From assembly GCA_002419025.1 (NCBI GenBank), contig DIFG01000080.1, forward strand, positions 1-10,070: a DNA stretch of 10,070 nt, in the 5' to 3' direction. The notes under the pieces are model-generated. The model was not told where the DNA came from and did no database searches. It was given only the letters and a program-made list of their open reading frames with translations. Within the stretch, counting starts at the first letter, position 1, and the number at the start of each line of letters is the position of its first letter. This DNA is from Deltaproteobacteria bacterium UBA5754 (GTDB taxonomy: Bacteria; Desulfobacterota; Dissulfuribacteria; Dissulfuribacterales; UBA5754). Position numbers and translations under genes: made by a program. Positions 7,316 to 10,070 of this stretch are shown here, in pieces.

Positions 7316-8667
7316 AGCGCCTCTATATCGCCACCCTCGGGTGCCAGATGAACGAATACGATTCCCTGAAGATAGCCCAGGTCCTCTCCCGGGACCATGT
7401 CGTCACGGACACGCCAGAAGATGCGGATCTCATACTCTTGAACACGTGTTCCATAAGGGAAAAGGCCGAAAACAAGGTTTACAGCCTGGCCGGACGATTT
7501 CGGCTCCTCAAGGAGGAACGCCCGGAGCTCCTCGTCGGCGTGTGCGGGTGTGTGGCCCAGCAGGAGGGGGCACGGCTCCTTAGGCGTCTTCCCTTCCTGG
7601 ACCTGGTTTTCGGACCCCAGGGTATCTACCGCCTGCCAGAGATGCTCGACGCGGTGAGAAAAAGGGGAGGTCCCTGCTGTGACACCCGGCTTGTGAAGGA
7701 TTACGTCATCCCCTGTCTCGATCCCCCGGTCCTGGGGGGCGGATCCGTCAAGGCCTTTGTCACCATAATGCAGGGCTGTGACAATTTCTGCACGTACTGC
7801 GTCGTGCCTTATGTTCGCGGACGGGAGACGAGCAGGCCTCCTGAGGATATCATCCATGAGGTCAAAGGGCTGGTCGCCACGGGAGCGAGGGATATCACCC
7901 TCCTTGGACAGAACGTGAACTCGTACGGGAAAAAGGGCGCAGGTTTTCCCAGTTTCCCCGAACTTTTGAAAAGGGTCGCCGCGATACCCGGGCTTTTTCG
8001 TCTCCGGTTCACGACGAGCCACCCGCGGGACATATCGGACGCCCTCATCCGCTCATTTGCCGAGATCCCGAACCTCTGCGACCATCTCCATCTTCCGGTC
8101 CAGTCCGGTTCGGACCGGATCCTCTCCCGCATGAACCGGCACTACACCCGGGAACAATATCTCGAAGTCATCCGGCGTCTGCGGTTGGCGTGCCCTTCCA
8201 TCACCTTCACGACTGACGTCATCGTCGGGTTTCCCGGCGAGACAGACGAGGATTTCAGGGAGACCATGGGCCTCCTTTCCCAGGTCGAATATGACGACAT
8301 CTTCGCCTTCAAATACTCGAAAAGACCCTTCACCCGTGCGGCGGACCTGGATGGACAGGTGCCGGAGGAGGTGAAACAAGAGCGGCTCGAGATCCTGCTT
8401 GCCCATCAGCGTGGGATCGGCCTGCGCCGGCATGAAAGATTCGTGGGGCAGGAGGTGGAGGTCCTTGTGGAAGGGCGGAGCAAGGCCGACCTCAATGAGT
8501 TTGCGGGCAGGACCCGCGGAAATCACGTGGTCAATTTTCCCAGTCCGACGGACTGTGTCGGCCGGTGTGTGACAGTCCCCATCATCCAGGCCAGCTATCA
8601 TTCCCTCAAGGGAACATTGAAAAATGAGGATTTTCGTTCGATGGCAAGGCGCGATGAGACTTTGTAG
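7312..8667 (+). CDS. miaB: tRNA-2-methylthio-N6-dimethylallyladenosine synthase MiaB
   Basis: A 451-residue radical-SAM methylthiotransferase that converts i6A to ms2i6A at position 37 of tRNAs reading UNN codons. The N-terminal UPF0004 domain has the three auxiliary-cluster cysteines C11 (LGCQMN), C46 (NTCSIR) and C80 (CGCVAQQ). The radical-SAM cluster is C156, C160 and C163 in GCDNFCTYCVVPYVRGRE. QNVNSYG, TSHPRD, LPVQSGSD and DVIVGFPGE are family blocks. A TRAM RNA-binding domain covers about residues 375-430. The N-terminus KRLYIATLGCQMN confirms the start, and the ATG overlaps the upstream stop codon. The C-terminus is odd: after HSLKG there are about 20 extra residues with no family character, and they lie in a palindromic repeat element that also supplies the TAG stop. 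The core enzyme is intact, so function should be kept. Confidence 0.97.
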   Translation: MKRLYIATLGCQMNEYDSLKIAQVLSRDHVVTDTPEDADLILLNTCSIREKAENKVYSLAGRFRLLKEERPELLVGVCGCVAQQEGARLLRRLPFLDLVFGPQGIYRLPEMLDAVRKRGGPCCDTRLVKDYVIPCLDPPVLGGGSVKAFVTIMQGCDNFCTYCVVPYVRGRETSRPPEDIIHEVKGLVATGARDITLLGQNVNSYGKKGAGFPSFPELLKRVAAIPGLFRLRFTTSHPRDISDALIRSFAEIPNLCDHLHLPVQSGSDRILSRMNRHYTREQYLEVIRRLRLACPSITFTTDVIVGFPGETDEDFRETMGLLSQVEYDDIFAFKYSKRPFTRAADLDGQVPEEVKQERLEILLAHQRGIGLRRHERFVGQEVEVLVEGRSKADLNEFAGRTRGNHVVNFPSPTDCVGRCVTVPIIQASYHSLKGTLKNEDFRSMARRDETL

Positions 8668-8768
8668 GGGCAACCCTCGTGGTTGCCCGTTGTATGTGAG
8701 CATTTTTGACCGACGAGCAACACAGCCATCGGGCAAAAGGACCATTTTTCAAGGTTCCCTTAAGGGGA
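8601..8768. repeat. Long imperfect palindrome (MITE- or BIME-like element) spanning the end of miaB
   Basis: The sequence at 8603-8626 is repeated in reverse complement at 8743-8766 with 22 of 24 positions identical; both arms contain AAGGGAAC and TTGAAAAATG. Weaker symmetry continues inwards: TTTTCGTTCGATGGC at 8631-8645 against GCCATCGGGCAAAA at 8725-8738. Each outer arm is also a small hairpin of its own (TTCCCTCAAGGGAA at 8601-8614 and TTCCCTTAAGGGGAA at 8755-8769). The centre of symmetry is near 8684, close to the REP-like hairpin. No transposase is present, so if mobile it would be non-autonomous. The left arm is coding (the end of MiaB), the right arm non-coding. I infer an inserted element; other copies would confirm it. 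Confidence 0.6.
8664..8688 (+). repeat. REP-like hairpin with GTAG head, including the miaB stop codon
   Basis: GTAG (8664-8667) is followed directly by GGGCAACC (8668-8675), a five-base loop CTCGT and GGTTGCCC (8681-8688), a perfect eight-pair stem. A GTAG or GGAG tetranucleotide before a palindrome is the hallmark of REP elements mobilised by RAYT (REP-associated tyrosine) transposases, and this hairpin type is very common between genes in diverse bacteria. The TAG of the head is the stop codon of miaB. No T run follows at once (five T at 8703-8707), so terminator activity would be partial. Confidence 0.6.
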
Positions 8769-8793
8769 AAGGACCTATCAGGAGCCCAATATC

Positions 8794-9294
8794 ATGAAGT
8801 TTGTCCCGGTGGACGTCTATTCCATCACCCTCGATCCGGAGAGCAATTCTCCCATCCTCATCCTCAAGGAAAAGGGCGGTGACAAGACCCTCCCCATCTG
8901 GATCGGCCTCCTTGAGGCCACAGCCATCGCGACCGAGATGGAAAAGATCGAGTTCTCCCGGCCCATGACGCACGATCTTGCCATGTCCATCGTCAAGGCC
9001 GTGGACGGCTCCATATCCCGTGTCGCCATTACCGACCTCCAGGATAATACGTATTACGCGCTCATAAGTCTCGTGGTAGGCGATAAGGTCATCGAGGTGG
9101 ACTCCAGGCCGAGCGATGCCGTGGCCTTGGCGCTCAGGGCACAGGCGGAGATCTTCGTGAACGAGGCCATCATCGATCGACCCCCCGGGCAGACCGAGAC
9201 CATTCTGAGAAGCGAAGACCTCACCGATGAGAAACAAAGGTGGGCCGACATCCTGGAGGAGATCGACCCCGACATCCAGAAATACAAGATGTAG
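8794..9294 (+). CDS. Bifunctional nuclease family protein (DUF151 / BFN domain)
   Basis: A 166-residue protein with a complete BFN (DUF151) domain and a short charged C-terminal extension (about 130-166). Family hallmarks are the opening KFVPVDVYSITLDPESNSPILILKE, LPIWIGLLEATAIA (33-46), the segment RPMTHDL (56-62) and the signature VDSRPSDAVALALR (102-115). Members have been reported with DNase and RNase activity in plants, and structures of bacterial homologues are known, but the physiological role in bacteria is unsettled. AGGAG at 8780-8784, nine bases before the ATG, fixes the start. The gene is 126 bp downstream of miaB, across the palindromic element, and nine bases before the PHP gene, with which it is surely cotranscribed. 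I saw no convincing promoter in the spacer, so it may depend on read-through from miaB. Confidence 0.92.
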   Translation: MKFVPVDVYSITLDPESNSPILILKEKGGDKTLPIWIGLLEATAIATEMEKIEFSRPMTHDLAMSIVKAVDGSISRVAITDLQDNTYYALISLVVGDKVIEVDSRPSDAVALALRAQAEIFVNEAIIDRPPGQTETILRSEDLTDEKQRWADILEEIDPDIQKYKM

Positions 9295-9303
9295 TGAGAC
9301 GTC

Positions 9304-9957
9304 ATGTTCGATCTTCACTGCCACTGTTTTTTGAGCGACGGGGAGCTTCTTCCGTCCGAGCTCGTGAGAAGGGTCGAGGTCATGGGATACAGGGCGGTTG
9401 CCATCACTGACCATGCTGACGCCTCGAATCTGGAACACGTGGTCTCGAGCATCGTCAGGGTCGCAGCGGACATCAACAGGATGAGCGGGACCCGTCTCCT
9501 CCCGGGAGTCGAGCTCACCCACGTCCATCCGGAACTCATCGCCAGGCTGACGGACGATGCGCGAAGGCTCGGGGCCCTCATCGTTGTCTGCCACGGAGAG
9601 ACCATCGTGGAGCCGGTGCGCCCCGGGACGAACCGGGCGGCCATAGAGGCCAGTGTGGACATCCTTTCCCATCCCGGCCTCCTGGATCCGGAAGATGCGA
9701 GGCGTGCCGCTGAAAAAGGCGTTCTTCTCGAGATCTCGGGACGCAAGGGCCACTGCCTCACCAATGGCCACGTGGCCGAGGTCGCCCGTGCGGCAAAGGC
9801 CCGTCTCGTCATCAATTCGGACGCCCACGCCCCAGGAGACTTCATGACCGCCGGGCACGCACGCAGGGTTGGGATGGGGGCCGGGCTTTCCGGGGAAGAG
9901 GTGGATCGGATCTACGAAGACGTCTGGAAGGGGATCTCCCGCCTGTGCGAGGGATAA
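9304..9957 (+). CDS. PHP-domain metal-dependent phosphoesterase (histidinol-phosphatase-like)
   Basis: A 217-residue stand-alone PHP-domain protein. The trinuclear metal site is complete: DLHCHCFLSDGE (H5, H7, D12), ITDHAD (D36, H37), GVEL (E70), VVCHGE (H97), LSHPG (H123) and INSDAHAPGD (D173, H175). Related proteins are annotated as histidinol-phosphate phosphatases or simply PHP domain proteins. No other histidine-biosynthesis gene is nearby, so the substrate cannot be assigned; a phosphomonoester, nucleotide or oligonucleotide end is possible. The start follows the bfn stop by nine bases, with tandem stop codons (TAG TGA) between them and only a weak GTGAG ribosome site, so translation may be coupled. 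The pair bfn-PHP after miaB seems to be a conserved order in Desulfobacterota, recalled rather than searched. The stop codon touches a heptamer repeat array. Confidence 0.88.
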   Translation: MFDLHCHCFLSDGELLPSELVRRVEVMGYRAVAITDHADASNLEHVVSSIVRVAADINRMSGTRLLPGVELTHVHPELIARLTDDARRLGALIVVCHGETIVEPVRPGTNRAAIEASVDILSHPGLLDPEDARRAAEKGVLLEISGRKGHCLTNGHVAEVARAAKARLVINSDAHAPGDFMTAGHARRVGMGAGLSGEEVDRIYEDVWKGISRLCEG

Positions 9958-9983
9958 TAGCTATCAGCTGTCAGTTATCAGCT
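9955..9983. repeat. Degenerate heptamer tandem repeat
   Basis: Units with period seven: TATCAGC (9962-9968), TGTCAGT (9969-9975) and TATCAGC (9976-9982), preceded by a diverged TAATAGC (9955-9961) that contains the PHP stop codon. Such TATCAGC-type heptamer strings are common in bacterial intergenic DNA and resemble the STRR heptanucleotide repeats described in cyanobacteria. Confidence 0.55.
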
Positions 9984-9986
9984 TCC

Positions 9987-10014
9987 GTTCATCCTGAGCT
10001 TGTCGAAAGATGAG
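9987..10014. repeat. Dispersed palindromic intergenic repeat (CATCCTGAGCTTGTCGAA type)
   Basis: GTTCATCCTGAGCTTGTCGA followed by AAGATGAG. The ends TCATC (9989-9993) and GATGA (10009-10013) pair, and the form I recall from many genomes has GGATGA, which would extend the stem by one pair. This core is one of the most widespread short intergenic repeats in bacteria. Its identity here is recalled from memory, not searched. Confidence 0.55.
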
Positions 10015-10024
10015 GATAAAGGGT

Positions 10025-10043
10025 GATGGTCTCGTAAAAAGTC
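10025..10043. repeat. Possible end of a dispersed element (GATGGTCTCGTAAAAAGTC)
   Basis: This 19-base motif resembles the ends of inverted-repeat elements that I recall from Desulfobacterota genomes. Its inverted partner is not inside the window, so the call rests on recollection alone. Confidence 0.35.
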
Positions 10044-10050
10044 CCAGACT

Positions 10051-10070
10051 CGTCATGCCGGACTTGATCC
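10051..10070. repeat. Left part of a dispersed palindrome, cut by the window edge
   Basis: The last bases, CGTCATGCCGGACTTGATCC, match the first half of a very common bacterial intergenic palindrome in which ATGCCGGA pairs with TCCGGCAT. The window ends inside the loop or start of the second arm; GGCAT would be expected next. Confidence 0.5.

Noticed and set aside
6904..8022. Open frame of 372 codons on the minus strand
   Set aside because: It crosses the recJ start, the DUF4911 gene and half of miaB in antisense, and its translation shows no family motif.
8749..9858. Open frame of 369 codons on the minus strand
   Set aside because: It is antisense to both the nuclease and PHP genes, which have full catalytic motifs on the plus strand.
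9955..9983. CRISPR-like repeat array
   Set aside because: The units are seven bases with no spacers; there are no cas genes.

Overview
The window reads as ordinary chromosomal DNA of a Gram-negative bacterium, most likely a member of the Desulfobacterota (the former Deltaproteobacteria). Three things point there: an outer-membrane TamA protein; the order DUF4911 - miaB - bifunctional nuclease - PHP phosphatase, and a small uncharacterised protein of a type I associate with that group; and several short dispersed repeats that I recall from such genomes. The lineage is an inference from gene content, not a measured phylogeny. The DNA is fairly GC-rich, so it carries many long spurious open frames on the strands opposite the real genes.

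Layout. Positions 1-1817 (minus strand) hold tamA and, overlapping its stop codon by four bases, the first codons of what is probably tamB. A 99-bp divergent promoter region separates tamA from lon (1917-4310, plus), which encodes the ATP-dependent protease. A 70-bp convergent spacer with a perfect GC-rich hairpin follows. Next comes a minus-strand operon read from right to left: recJ (6938-5169), a yjbQ-family gene (5140-4721) and a 110-residue protein of unknown function (4713-4381). About 100 bp of divergent spacer, with a good recJ promoter, leads to a plus-strand group: a DUF4911 gene (7037-7315), miaB (7312-8667), a bifunctional nuclease gene (8794-9294) and a PHP-family phosphoesterase gene (9304-9957).

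Functionally this is housekeeping: outer-membrane protein assembly (TamA/TamB), protein quality control (Lon), DNA repair (RecJ) and tRNA modification (MiaB), plus three poorly understood small proteins. I do not see a defence system, a CRISPR array, a transposase or an RNA gene.

The least ordinary sequence is between genes. Around the end of miaB (about 8601-8768) there is a long imperfect palindrome whose outer arms match at 22 of 24 positions. A GTAG-headed REP-like hairpin lies near its apex, and the element appears to encode the last residues and the stop codon of MiaB. The last 110 bp of the window are a mosaic of at least three further repeat types: a heptamer array, a palindromic repeat and two partial dispersed repeats, the last cut by the window edge.
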